DNA of 64,000 nucleotides from contig CM036618.1 in the NCBI GenBank assembly GCA_020746105.1, forward strand, positions 40,829,014 through 40,893,013, in the 5' to 3' direction. Below the pieces are notes generated by a model that saw only the letters and a list, made by a program, of their open reading frames with translations, was not told the DNA's origin and ran no database searches. This DNA is from Trogon surrucura (lineage: Eukaryota; Chordata; Aves; Trogoniformes; Trogonidae). This document shows positions 49,101 to 61,783 of the stretch, piece after piece. How positions within the stretch are numbered: the stretch's first letter is position 1; each line of letters begins with the position of its first letter. The position numbers were made by a program, and so were the translations under genes.

Positions 49101-52100
49101 CGGTGGGCTAAACGTCCTGGGCATCTGCAGGGGGCAATGACTATGCATAAATTCTCTCTGCCAGACAGGCATGCACAGCCTGGGGTAAGGAAGCTGCTGT
49201 TTTCTTTTAAATAAATGCTTTGTTTCTCATTGGAAATCTGTTTCTTTTTTTCTTTCTTTTTTTTTTTTTTTTGTTAAACAGTCGGCTGTCTGTCAGTTTC
49301 CCCCACAAACTTGTGATTATATCAGACAGCTTCAACCCAATTTAAAGACGTCTTTTATTTATTCTAAATCTGTTATTTACCACCTGCTATCTTCATCTAC
49401 TGCCACCTAATTCTTGTATCAGAAGAGACACAGAACTGCCAATGCCTGTACACCTTTTCTCTGTGTTTTTCCCCCCCCGGAACATCCGTGTGCAAACTGC
49501 AGTCAGCAGAGAAACCAAAATGCCAAAGAATTGTTAAAATGAAGTGAGACTCTCGATCTCCTATGCTCTAAATTTTGGCACAAATTTGTTTGTTTCAAAC
49601 ATGGCTTGGCCTGAGCGCCTGGTAAGTGTTTTAAGCAGCCACTGTATGGCATGCTGTGATCTGGTGCTTTCAGATCACAGGGCTGCAGTCCATGAACCAT
49701 TCACTTCTGGCAAGATGACATAAAATTACACCCCTGCCAGTCTAACTCTTACTACTCATTGTTAAAGTGAACAGTGTAAAAATAGTACACACGTGAATAC
49801 AAAACAGGCAAAACTCCATGTGTTCAAAAAACAAAATGAGACGATTGTATTAAAAAAAATATGTATTAAATCAGGCCATTGAGAAAGGAAAGACACAAGC
49901 GGAAAAAGCAGTTTGGCCAGTGGTAGGGCATGAAGAAGGGGTCCCTGCAACTGAAAACTGAGAGACCCTGCAGGCAGAACTGCACAAGGCTAAGAAGTGA
50001 GTCTGCTCTTAGGGAGTCCTAAAAGGCATCTGAACCGTTTACGCTAAACGATGGTCAAGTCCTTAATTAGTTTTGAAATAGATACCAAAAGTTTGCATCA
50101 GAAGAAATGAGACACTAGACACTTTCATACCATGTAACTGAGGTTAGGATAAATAATTTGACCAGCAATACCTTATGTGCCATCCATACCTCTATCTGTT
50201 ACACAATGACGTGCAATGGATTTGAGCCTGAACTGAAAAAGGAGGAGACGTTGAGCAACCGATCTGCAGAGCTGCCACAGAACTGAAATGGGCCTCAGCC
50301 AAGATGATCTTTATTAGTACAAATAAAGAAAGTTTAAAATTAATGACTTTCATTAAAACCAAAATCAACAGCTATCACTATCTGTTTCTGTATAAATACA
50401 TGTATCATTAAAGCTTGCTCTAAGAGTAACCCTTGTCTCCATAAGAGGCAATGCTCAGTGATACAATATACTTTGGGTTATTTTTATTTTCTTCCCCTTT
50501 CTGTCTCCCATTGATAAATAAGTATGAGTTTGAGGAAGGAAAAACATGAGACCCATTACAGGATACATTTGCCAGTCATCTCTGCAGTATTAATGATTTA
50601 GGTTTGTAACCTAAAACTGGTAGCATTAGTACATAATCAGATCTGAAAGATTTAGAAAGTAGAAGATTAAATTATGAACACTGAAGGGATCAGGAACAAA
50701 ATGTCTGTTCTGGAGACAGAGTCTGGACTCTTTACCAAGTACACCTTCAATTTAGTATCAGTTGCAAACTGTAATAACGTGCCTGATATACAGATAAAAG
50801 GTCAGCTCTTATGTTAAATAAGACATATTTTGCCTCATAAGAGACAATCTAATTACATGACACATGATTAGATACACAAATCACTCTCAAAAGGAAGCTG
50901 TGCATAATAATTCTGGGTGAATGGCAACAGGTATTACTTCATTAACATTCTGTATTTAATACAACAGAATGTGGGTTTGAACTAATTTAAAAAAAAAAAA
51001 TCTTCTTATGAGACCTGGTTTTCCCTAGTGTTCCTCATACTTCCATCATAACTGTCTGGGGACCATGCTGTTGTTGTTTCCTCCTTCTCCTAGTGATGTC
51101 TGCAGTGTGGGACCCCAGACATGCAGCCCCAGAACAAACCTTCCCCCATCTCACAGCATCTCTGCTCACCTTCCCTCTCTTTTAGATCTGCCACACAGCA
51201 TTTCAGCTTCTTCCCAACCCCTGCTTTCACTGCAATACGATGCTTTTTCTTATTGCCTACTTCCTACCCATCTCTTTTGACCAGAAAATCAAGGAGCAGG
51301 CAGCATATACTGTAAATGACATGATGAGGATGGTGATTTCTCCACCTATACCTCTGCTTTTGGGTTAGGCAGCTGCCGCCAGGCAGAAGAGGGGATGACT
51401 GCCTCTGTGAAGGAGCTGATATTCACAAAACTTCAAACCACTTAATTCTTCTGACACCTGTAATGGGATGGTCCAAGGATTAAAAAATTCCTAAAAGCCA
51501 CTGGCAGGGGCTGGCTGATAGTCAGGATAGTGCTGGGAGCCTCATACCCTTGTGAAATGTTTCCACTCTTTACCCTTTGTCCCCCACCCTTGTTAGACTC
51601 CTGATGCTCCTTAGGTGTCCCTGGTGACTGTAGAGCATGTGAGTTTTCCTTTCAAGGAATTAGTGATGCTGACCTTACAGAAACTGGTTGTATTCTTAAC
51701 AGAGGTCGTCTTCAGGCCTCTGAGTGTTTCTCACAGGATGAAGAGCCCTCTGTGGAAGCCAGGAAAGATCTAATGATAATTTATGTACTGATGAGCCAAG
51801 ATGTGAACTGAGACCACCCCAGTCCCATCACCAGACAACAAGAACTTTCCCTCGCTGCTGCTCCATGCCAAGCTGAGCTTGAGGGCAGGGATCATCTTTC
51901 CAGCCTGTGTTCATACAAAACCTGTCAGGATGCCCTGATTCGTCTTTGGGCTATTATTAATTTGTGAAATCAGACACTTAACGCAAAAGTGAGGCTAGAA
52001 CAGTCATTAGAGATTAAAAAAACAACAGCAATGGCTTGTTGTCTGCTGTATCAATGCTACCCATCTTCCCAAGGTAACACTTATCCTTTTACTGTCAGTA

Positions 52101-53654
52101 TTTGTGCTTGTATATACATAGATCAATCTGTGAGACACAGAAACAGGTGTGTAGGCAAAGGAACCTCCTTCTTCTCCAAGTTACTGTTTGTGCTTTCTTT
52201 TAGCACACTTAAACCAATATTGTGAATAATGTGTGGACACTCTCATAAACCAAATGGGATAGATGCATGGCCATACCACTTGCACAGTGGTGTGTCCTTA
52301 TTTAATTATACTATTATTTCCCTATTGGATTTCAGGTATTTATAAAATATCTCTCTGCATGTTGCAACATTTTAGGTGTGAAGATTACTGGCTGTGGGCT
52401 CATTACATCTTTACAAGAGTACCAAATATTAAAATAAGGCTAAAGCTCATCTGTGCTCAAAAATAGCTTTTCTTTAAAATTCCCGTTCTGGTCCACATTT
52501 TTTTTGCCTGAGTTGATGAGACTTTCTGACCATACAATGCTGTTTGTTTCAGATATACTCCCTCTTTTAAGACAGATTTGAATTCAGCTTGTATTGGAAG
52601 CTTGTATAGGCACCCATCTGGGTTAGCCTCCTAGTCACTCCCAGTAATCTCAGAATCACTACACACTGCCCATTCTCAAGAGTATAACTCAAATGTGGTA
52701 TCTGAAAATAGTTGTAAAGAATAAGAGCAGCTATCCAAAAGTCTAAGAACTTCTAAACTCCGTTGAAATCCCAGTGCAAACAGTGGTGGTAAAGTGAGCA
52801 ATCTCTCCCCAGCCCACCTCCAGAAGTTGCCAAGCAAATAAGGAAAATTAAGTCCAAGCTGAAGCCCATCTCTCTCAAAACCAGCAAACCTCCTCACGCT
52901 CTGCCTTCACCCTAGATCTGGGGGAAAGGGTGATCTGGTGTCATTGCAGCTAGCCGATGTGCCTGGCTCAGGGCAGGAGGTGAATCCCCAGAGGGCATCT
53001 TTGGGCCCCTGCTGTGACCTTCTACCAGTTCACCGTCAGATTATCTGCCTCAGCTCCCACTGGAAAATGTCAGACAGGTTTATGGGCAGGTAGCCAAGGG
53101 CAGAATTTGACTGTGATAATGAAAAAGCTCCCCATTAGTGTCAGATAAAGATGACAGACTTGATCTGTCTTTGGGAAAGCTGAAGCCTTTCATGTGCCAT
53201 GCTGTTTTCATATTGCGCTTTCAGGCCCTTTTCACTCGCCTTCACTTACATCAGCTATGACAAAATGAAATTGCTGAGGGAAAGTAATTACACTGAAAAG
53301 TGCTTGTTCTGGCTTGGCCCTCTCCTGTTACGTTAGTGAAGGCTGGACCTTCTCCTGACACAGATCAATGCGGTCTGTCTGTGTGTCTCCTTCCCAGGAA
53401 ATAAAAGTGAAATACGAAACACATTCAAGGAAATAAGATCGCAAAGCTTACCTTGTCTGCTTTTGTACCTGTGAAGCCTAGGCTATTTAAAATTTTTATG
53501 ACCTAGTTGGATTTCACAGCTCTTTCTTCTCTACTTATGGTCAGGTCTCTGTCATATCCACAGGAAGGCCATGTTCTCCAAAAAGAGTATAGGGAAAGAT
53601 GGTGTAGAGCTCCTCTTTGATGTTACCTCAGAGCTACACAGGACAGTGCCAGAA
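46116..53654. other. non-genic DNA
   Basis: No gene or transposon was recognised over 7.5 kb. It contains the hairpin at 46970-47000, a T-rich tract around 49240-49272 and an AT-rich block around 48120-48330. Short ORFs have no domain signatures. Confidence 0.45.
46970..47000. repeat. perfect 12-bp hairpin
   Basis: ACTTAGATGTTT (46970-46981), loop GTTTTTT, then the exact complement AAACATCTAAGT (46989-47000). The stem is fully paired. The loop T run lies inside the structure, so it is not a Pol III terminator at the end of a transcript. Confidence 0.85.
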
Positions 53655-53705
53655 CACTGAAGGAAGTGATCCTGCTTCTCTGCTCGACACTGGTGAGGCC
53701 ACACT
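53655..53705 (+). mobile_element. possible tiny CR1 ORF2 fragment
   Basis: About 50 bp encoding EVILLLCSTLVRPH, matching the conserved '[15 protein letters not shown]' block of CR1 ORF2. It breaks off sharply on both sides with no 3' tail, so it is either a relic or chance similarity. Confidence 0.45.
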
Positions 53706-55790
53706 CCCCAATACACAAGTGGCATGGACATGGACAAGAAAGCTGTATGGCCTTTTCCACAAGTCCCACCCGTAACCATCTGCCTTTATGTCTCACCTCT
53801 GTTGTGCCGCTATATTTACCAGCTGTTGGTCCCGTACAATTCCTTCCTCACTTAGCTGCTCTAAACTTTTCAGCAAATATAGTTGTACTATCCTGTTCAC
53901 TGATAATTAAAATCCCAGACCAGGAAAGCATTGGCTACAGGCTTCTAATAAGTCATGAGTGTTCCTGTCAAAGTCAGCAGCAGTTTACCTGCTGGTTGCA
54001 TGGAAGTTTGGGTTCAGTCCAAATGATTTCCCCAAGGTCACAGTTTTCCACATCACTTCACAGAGCTATTTTGTGTACTTTTGGGTACCTTTTGATCCTC
54101 TTGCAGGAGCTTTGATCTGAAGGCTTCCTCTGTGAGAATCTGCAACGAGGCAGAAAAGTCACCCTAAACCAGGGGATGAATTTTCTCTGACTGTGGTTGG
54201 TCTTGACCCCAATCACTGCAAAACAAACCTTTCCATCTCTGAGGCAGATTTTTCCCATTCTCCCTTCCCAGGGGTGTGCTGTGTTTTACAGCTCTATTTG
54301 TCAGGTATGTCTACATTGTAACATTCACCTGTTTTTTATTTAAACAAACTGCAGCATGGTCTGACAGTAGTTGTTCACTTATTTCAATCTATTCCAATAA
54401 GTAATCCACATTTCCATCTTGTCTACAAGGCTTGTTCCCTCCCTCTTTGCTTTGTAAAAGAACATTTTTCACCATTGAATTATTTAATTTCATGAGATTT
54501 TCCAAGTGACTTGGCATAGACACTTTTCAAATCTCTTGGGACGTAAGTGTCTGCATCACATTTGTTCTGTCTCTTCTTTCTTCCCCATTATTTGTGGGCT
54601 ATCAGGCACAGACCTTGCAAACACCACATTCTCTCAGCCTCTCTTCAAATCTTATCACATTTCTTTAAAGCAGCATTAATGTTCATATATTGGAAACAAT
54701 TTATCTTAATGCTGAAGTCCACAGGCACAATTTATATTTTATGTCCATGATTTCCAGATTTCACTCCATGTGGCCCTGAAAAGTCAGTTTGCTGGTAGCA
54801 GGGGCCGTGCTGCGTCAATGATCCTAGAGATCAGTGATTTTTCTACACCACAGCCTTTATTTGCAAAAAGCACTCACCAAGTCTTTTTGATTCCCTTTTG
54901 ATCGTCTGACTCTGATACTTTCTGCCTCTGGCATGCACAAAAACCTTTGCTTCTGCATTTGTTGGTGCTCCCATAAATTTACCCTGCTACTGAAAATGGT
55001 CGTGAGTGTCCTAACCCCCACCCCCTTGTGCTCCCATTGGGTTTGGTCCCTCATCTGGGAAAGATGATTTTTTTAACATCAGTCATTCTGGTCTGTGAGT
55101 ACAGAGGAAGGTGGAGGAGATAAGCAGTGGCTGTGCTGCCAGCCACTGTCTGTGCATGCCCCTTCCAACCTCCACTGCTGGTGGCCAAAGCACCTGCCCT
55201 ACTGGACTCATAGGACTTAGATCTGCCCTGGACAAGTGTCCTGCGTGATACAGAAGTCCTCAGATTACTTCATTCATGAAATTTCTGCTAAACAAAGTAG
55301 AGCAAAAAGAGAAAATAAAAGTGTAGTCACTCAACACATTTAAATTCCTGTCAAAGTAAGCCCCAAATGCTCTAAATTCATGTCAAAATACGTTCTGGCT
55401 TACGTGAGCATAAGACACAGCCAAAGGAAAAAACAACATGCAGCACAGCAAACCTCACCAGTGACGAAAGCCAGGTGTTCCAGAAATCTGTGCAGAAAGG
55501 GGTGTTACCCATCCAGAATCAATTGCCTCTTCCCTCGACTTGCACTGTGCTACCGGGCAGCAGAGAGTGTGACCCCACCAGTGGCTGAAAATGGGGCGGT
55601 GAGATGGATTGACATCCCCTTTCTGCCTGTGTCCTGACATTCTGCCTTGCTGGGCAGACCACAGGGTGCTCAGCAATTTCCTGATCCTTGGACCCCAGCT
55701 GGACATCCCAATCCTTCCCCACTCTCCTTGCTGGCACAGGTACCAGAGTGTGCCATATGCCCCTGAGATCCTTCCCTTTTTTTTTTGTAG
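53706..55790. other. non-genic DNA
   Basis: No gene was recognised. It ends with a polypyrimidine tract and TGTAG that could act as an acceptor for the candidate exon at 55791. Confidence 0.45.
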
Positions 55791-55902
55791 CAACTGCCTG
55801 AACTAAACTGGTTCGTCTTTTACCCACCACCATTCACTCTTTGATGACACTAATCAAGTGGTGGGAGGATTCCTTATGGCTGTCAGCGATGTTTTGGTTA
55901 AG
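55791..55902 (+). other. candidate non-coding exon, unverified
   Basis: A CCCTTTTTTTTTTGTAG acceptor ends at 55790, and AAG|GTAAGCTC gives a consensus donor at 55903. The 112-nt segment has stops in all three plus frames, so any transcript containing it would use it as UTR or lncRNA exon. It is in the same orientation as the candidate exon at 30955-31179, 24.6 kb upstream. Support is splice-site strength only. Confidence 0.2.
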
Positions 55903-58900
55903 GTAAGCTCATTCAGCAGGAGGAAGTGCGGTACAATATAGTTTTGGTTTCCGTGGAGAATAGATCAGAGGTCATCTTAGTGTTAGAGAGTGCCCTGGTG
56001 TCTGTAAGACATCAGCATGATGTAATCACAAACTCTTGTGTTTTCCATTCAGTGTTGCCAGGACCCTAAGTAATGAGGATTTGCCTCTAACAGCAACTAG
56101 GATTTCCAGCTAGCAGAAAGGACTGGGTTTTTTTCTCCATTGAACTTATATACAAGCTTTTTATTTTCTTTTCACATGGACTGAAATACAGACATATAAC
56201 TGGCAAATTAAAAAAAAAAAAACATATGGAAATTAATGAGGGTTATATTTCATGTGAACAGTAGCACCGTGGTTCTATTATTTGCATCCTATGTGGGAGA
56301 AATCTGGTGCTCTGCACTGCCAGTGGCTCCTGATTCCTTGACCTGACAAGGGTAGTGTGCTCGCAAGTAGTATGCTAATTTAAGTTAGTTCATTGAAAAA
56401 AATCGTAAATTGGATAAAGTAGGACAAATCTACTTCGTTAGAATAAAATTAGTCTGACTTGCAGCTTCTTCTGGAAATTAAGCAAGCACAAACCAGGATA
56501 AAACCAGTTTAAAAACAGCCACAGGCAAGATCTATTTCAGCATTTAAAGCAGTCAAAATCACAATTTCCATTAAACAGCCCCAAATTCAAATTGCAGCTG
56601 GTTTAAGAGTGTAAGAAACGCAATGAAGCAGTCTTGCTAATGAAGAAGAAAGAGTGGGTGAGGTGGCCGAGAAGCACAGTGAGGCAAGCTGAGTAGTCAC
56701 TGTCTTGGGCTGCTCTCAGCATCGTGTTCCAGGCTGGGCAACCAACTGCTGAAAGTGGGCACACCTTTGACTTTGTAGCCCCAAAAATGAGAAGGGTGGC
56801 CTTGGGCGTGAGGCTTGAGGTTGTCGACACCACTTAGAAGAAGAGGTCACCTCTCCACCTCTGGAGGAAGAGCTCAGTGGTGAAGTCAGGCATGGTCCTT
56901 GGTGATGCCCTTTAATTTACAAAGTGTGTTACCAACTGTGTGCCTTGCTGAATGTGTGTCTTGTCACTACGAATGCCTGGAGGCCATTTATCTCCTTCCT
57001 CCATTTTTCAAACCCATTTCCAGCCAGCAGTGTGCTCCACCGCACATTCTTTCAGCTTTTTCTGATGGTTCACTTTTCTCAGGTAGACCTTGCATTTTTT
57101 TTTTTCTGCCTTTATTGCTTTCTTCTAAATTCCATCTAGCTGCTATAGCTCACACACATACATGTGCATGCTCAAAGCCCTTTGAACAGCAGAGCCCCTT
57201 TTGCACATGCATCAAGTCCTCAACAAAACACTCTCTAATGTGCTCTTGGGGCAGCTCCCACCTGGCATCAGGGGCCATTCACACGCCAACTCCCTTGCTC
57301 GGAAAAAGAGCAGAATTGCTTGATCCGCCAATTCTGGATGAAGAGCAGCTGCTAAAATCACCAATCCCCTCCAAAATAATTTCCTAAAGACAAAAGAGAA
57401 AAAAAGCAGGAACAGAAAGTGCAGTGTTTTGTGATGAGGTTTTGAGTAAGAGGGGGAAAAATCTCTCTCTGGTCTACCCAGTCCCTCTGACGGGACATGT
57501 ACCAACAAGGACACCTTGAACAAGATGGGTTTTCCCTGCATAAGGGACATAATATACATGAAAAATCATCATTGCCTTGGCAAATCTGCAAGGCAATGCC
57601 TTCTAAGTTTAGGGAAATATGATCAAGTTAATACTCTGAGCTACAGCACATTGCTCTTCTCTGCAAGCAAAGGGAACTGCTGCCTTCAGAGACAGACCGG
57701 TGTTGCTGCTCCTGCCTGCCCTGCCCCGATGGAAGCAGCAAGGTTGTCTGCTCAGCCCAAGTCCCTGCTAGTGGCTAGTGACAGGCCTGAGCCTAGTCTT
57801 TTTGATTCCAATGGGAATTTTCCTGCGGTCTCAGTGAAGCATGAGACCTTCCCAATAAGGACATGCATCTTTAAAAATGATTATAAGAAACCCCAAGTGT
57901 GTGGCTTGTATGCTGCCCTCAGGGAGGTAACCAGTGCAGTATTTCTTGTCAATTAAAATGTATTTTTGACATTATGCATACAATTCTCTTGAGAGGGCTA
58001 ATGCTGGAGCTGTGATGTTGCTCTTGCATTTACAGCTTCGCACCACCGCACACAGTAATTATCTTTGCTGAGAGCATCGCTTCCTAATGCCCCCATAAAA
58101 CACAGCAGTGGGAAGGTCAGCCTCTTGACGTATATAAGGAAGGAAGGGGCACTAGACAGAGAATGAAGATTGCAAGGAATAAAGCCCACATAATGTCCAG
58201 CCCTCATGCTGGGCAGAAGTATTCAGTGGGAAGAGTTTTCCACCAGAAAATTATAATTTGACAACAGTAAATGGGCTCTGGGAAGCAGCTGTCAGCCAGC
58301 CCTCACAGCTTTCTGCACATCTCATTCCTCCCATCCTGTCTGGATGCCCCAGATCCTACCATGAAGGATGCAAACAGGCACAACCAAGTGCACACAGTTG
58401 TCTGCTGTTAATTACAGCTTGATTCCATTAATAACAACAGCTTAATCAGTAAAATTTGTTTTGAAAAATACTGAGTGTGATCTGTTTCTTTTCCAACTCC
58501 CTTTTTAATCAGGAAAAAGGGAAGTTTCACTATATTTTCATTGCATGTTCTCTTCCAGATGCTATAAGACACAGGCAAGATGAAACCTTTAAGAGAAGTA
58601 CAAAAACTAAATTAATAGAAATGTCTATGTTAATATTCATTATTGCCAAAGAATTAAGAATTCTAAATTCTAATTCCAAAGAATTAAGAATTAAGAAAGA
58701 CATCTTGCCTCTCCCCAGCAGCATTTAAGCAATAAAAATCAGTACTGTAATAACTATTTTCCTTGTACAATTGCCAAAGACAATAATTAAGATGTTTAAA
58801 TGTCACTGGGGACACTATTGTAACTGAGCTGGGAGAGGGAAGGCACAGCTGTTCAGATAACACCTCCTTTGGCAGGGAGGGGAGGGAATTTGGTACAAGT

Positions 58901-59002
58901 GTCTCACAGACCATCAAGTTGTTTAAACGTGATGAATTTTTATAACTTACTGAAGGTGACCACAGCTGGTACCTGTTGCTTGCTGAGTGAAGGGACTAGA
59001 GG
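55903..59002. other. non-genic DNA
   Basis: No gene was recognised. The long plus frame at 56899-57387 has no domain signature and low-complexity composition. A 17-bp direct repeat with 30-bp period lies at 58646-58692. Confidence 0.45.
58646..58692. repeat. 17-bp direct repeat, 30-bp period
   Basis: CCAAAGAATTAAGAATT occurs at 58646-58662 and again at 58676-58692. The spacer consists of AATTCTAA-like words, so this is a short partial tandem duplication in AT-rich DNA. Confidence 0.85.
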
Positions 59003-59428
59003 GAAAGTCCTGTGAGGAGAGGCTGAGGGAGCTGGTGGTGTTTAGCCTGGAGAAGAGGAGACTCAGGGGACCTTATCCCTCTCTACAACTACCTGAAGGG
59101 AGGCTGTAGTCAGGTGGGGGTCGGGCTCTTCTCCTGGGCAACCAGTGACAGGACGAGAGAGCATGGGCTGAAACTGCATCAGGGGAGGTTTAGGTTGGAT
59201 TTCAGGCAGCACTTCCTCACAGAGAGGGTGCTCAGGCATTGGGATACACTGCTCAGGGAAGTGGTGGACTCACCGTCCCTGGAGGTGTTTAAGGAGAGGT
59301 TGGATGTGGCACTTAGTGCTGTGCTCTACCTGATGTGGTGATGTTGGGACACAGGCTGGACTTGATGATTTCAGAGGTCTTTTCCAGCCTCAGCAATTCT
59401 GTGATTCTGTGATTCTGTGGTTCTGTGA
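59003..59428 (+). mobile_element. CR1 LINE, 5'-truncated, reaching the 3' end
   Basis: ORF2 C-terminus and 3' UTR: GTCCTGTGAGGAGAGGCTGAGGG..., then the [20 protein letters not shown] and [18 protein letters not shown] blocks in an open frame (59114-59341). A GGACTTGATGATTTCAGAGGTCTTTTCC end follows, with four or five ATTCTGTG-type octamers (about 59395-59428). A deletion shifts the frame near 59075. Confidence 0.93.
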
Positions 59429-59734
59429 TAAAAGGATATTTTGGCTTCTTGAAGAGTAGGTAGAGCAGCCAGGAAGACTTTGCTGATCATATTTTGAGGC
59501 ACAGGGAGATTTAACATTATGATCATTCATCCATATATCTATGGTTGTATCTATAATCACAGTTCTGCTTCAGGATCAACACAGATCCCTTCAAAGATCA
59601 GCACACCCTTCATTTGGGGCGTTTTATTCTTCTATTATTTGGGATGTGCTTTGGCTTTTTAAAGAGAATGAGGGTCTTGATTTTCAAAGATATTTTACCC
59701 TCCAAAGAGGAAGAAAGGTACTTGGCAGCATTTA
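59429..59734. other. non-genic spacer between two CR1 copies
   Basis: About 300 bp of unremarkable DNA separate two same-orientation CR1 insertions. I see nothing else in it. Confidence 0.5.
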
Positions 59735-59955
59735 AACTCGAGAAGAAACTTCTTCTCAGTGAGGGTGACGGAGCCCTGGAACAGGCTGCCCAGAGAGGCT
59801 GTGGAGTCTCCTTCTCTGGAGACATTCAAGACCTGCCTGGACACGTTCCTGTGTGGCATAGTCTAGGCATTCCTGCTCTGGCAGGGGGATTGGACTTGAT
59901 GATCTTTCGAGGTCCCTTCCAATCCCTAACATTCTATGATTCTATGATTCTAAGG
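59735..59955 (+). mobile_element. CR1 LINE, 3'-end fragment
   Basis: The segment reads AAACTTCTTCTCAGTGAGGG, then CCTGGAACAGGCTGCCCAGA, GGTGTTCAAG-equivalent sequence and GGACTTGATGATCTTTCGAGG. It finishes in CATTCTATGATTCTATGATTC octamers. This is the end of ORF2 plus 3' UTR, with the same subfamily look as the minus-strand copies at 40.7 and 46.0 kb (GGCATTCCTGCTCTGGCAGGGGGATTGG). Confidence 0.93.
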
Positions 59956-61783
59956 GCTTCTCATCTGAGGTTGTTAGAAACTTTGTAAATAATTTTGGTC
60001 CAGGTGCAGGAGAACAAAATCACTTAAAAAATTACAAACTCCAAACCTAGAAGGTCTAAAAACAAACAAACAAAAAAAGAGAAGATATGCATATATTCTG
60101 GGAAATATGAAACAAAGCAGAGGGAAAACAATATATAAACACTGGAGTTTGCCTGCCTGTAGCACTGTGCAAGTCTCGCAAATTGCTATATAAACCTCCA
60201 GGTGCATCTTGCATAACTGTATGCAAGTCAAACTTGAAATGGATGTGGCATCTCATTGCTGTAACTAGCTTTTCATTTTTTACGGAAACTGTTAGAGCTG
60301 CTCTTGGCTTTAGAAAGAATTGAAGGCAAGGAAGTGAGAACATTGAGCTGAATCTATAAAACAAAACAGGGAGCCCATCCTGCCACCTTTCCCACAAAAA
60401 CCCAAGAAGAGCATCTGTTGTATTGTTGGGATTTTATTGGGCTATTAAATGTAATGGAGTAGTTCTTAACACATTGAAAGGAGCCTGAGTAAAAAATTTT
60501 TCATGGTATACATATAAATTTACACATTATTGCAGAGCTGATGACTCAGTACTTAATGTGTCATCTTCTTGTGAAAGGTGACAAGTCTCTTCACTGTAAG
60601 TAAAGGAGTTGTAAGTAAACAAAAGGTTGCACCTCTGTGGAGGATCAGACAGGACAGGTGACCCAAAACTGACCAACAAAGTATTCCATTCCATATATGT
60701 CACATTCAGTATAGATCTGAGGGATCACAAGGGGCAAGTCCTCTTTTTCTATGGCCATTGTCTGAAGAGGAGTCTGCCCATTCTTCCACCTTCAATCCCA
60801 ATCTGTGAGTTCCCAAATACAGTTCCCAAACCCACTTCCCATCAACCACTGCATCCAGTCTGAGACTTCCCTCATGCCTGCCCTGCAGCATCAGTGGTGA
60901 TGTGATTGCCATCAGAAGAGTCTGAATATTGGTTTTGTATATATTTGTATCTATGTCATTATTTTCTTGTTAATAGCATCATATTTTCTTTTTATTATTG
61001 TTGTTTCATTAAAGCTATTTTAGAGTTTTTCCAACCCATAAGTCTCCTTCCTTTATTCTCTTTCTCTTCCCATTCTGCGGAGAGAGAGGAGTTAGTAGAG
61101 AGCCTCTGTCATTCGTTTAGTGCCCAGCCCTAATGCTTGATAGCATTGCCTGCTTCGGGCCTGTGCTATAAGATTTTTCCAAACTCTACCTACTATAAAA
61201 AACAGTCACTGTAAAAAACAAAGCTTCTCAACAGGCAATGGGTTAGTTTAACAGTGGCAGAATAACAATGTAATAGCCAGTTTTGCAGCAGCCCATTCTA
61301 TAAACATTTAGATCACAGTGTTTGTTAAAATTTTAAAGGCAATTGGCACCTGGTGCTACAGTAATTCTACTCCTTTTGACCAAATAATTGATCAAAATCA
61401 GTACACAAGAAGTGTGTAAGAGCAGAAAAATACACCCTTGTCATATGTCACTGCACAGGATTTAGGGGGAAGTTGGTACATTGTCACTCGGGCTGAGGAA
61501 TGCCTTACCAATATAATTCTAAAATTCTACCCGAGCTGTGTTGCTCCACCACAGGTTTGGTCACGGCTTGGAAGGTTCTTGATTGGGAGCTGGTGCAGCA
61601 GGAAGCACGAGCACAGTGGCTGCTGCTCGGACGGGATGGAAGGTCGAACCAGAGTTACCTGGGATCCCATAAGGCACATCCCATGTGCTTTCACTGAGCA
61701 TGATGAATTTTCCTGAGAGGAAATTCTGACTTCATCAGGGCATCTCGTAACCTATGTGTCTTTGGTATCCTATCGAACGGGGG
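59956..61783. other. non-genic DNA
   Basis: No gene was recognised. The last five bases (61779-61783, GGGGG) are a candidate target duplication of the following LTR. Confidence 0.45.

Noticed and set aside
49240..49272. Poly-T tract followed by AACAG as another exon acceptor
   Set aside because: No convincing downstream donor or open frame was found. T-rich tracts are common in this window.
53666..54115. 149-codon plus-strand ORF
   Set aside because: The first residues derive from a CR1-like fragment, the rest has no signature, and it has no supporting context.
56899..57387. 162-codon plus-strand ORF
   Set aside because: No recognisable domain, biased Phe/Leu/Ser/Cys composition, overlapping open frames on both strands and no splice or promoter context.
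13483..59955. Multiple spaced repeats of similar sequence, considered as a CRISPR-like or tandem array
   Set aside because: The repeats are dispersed CR1 LINE 3' ends in both orientations with irregular distances. They are not an array.
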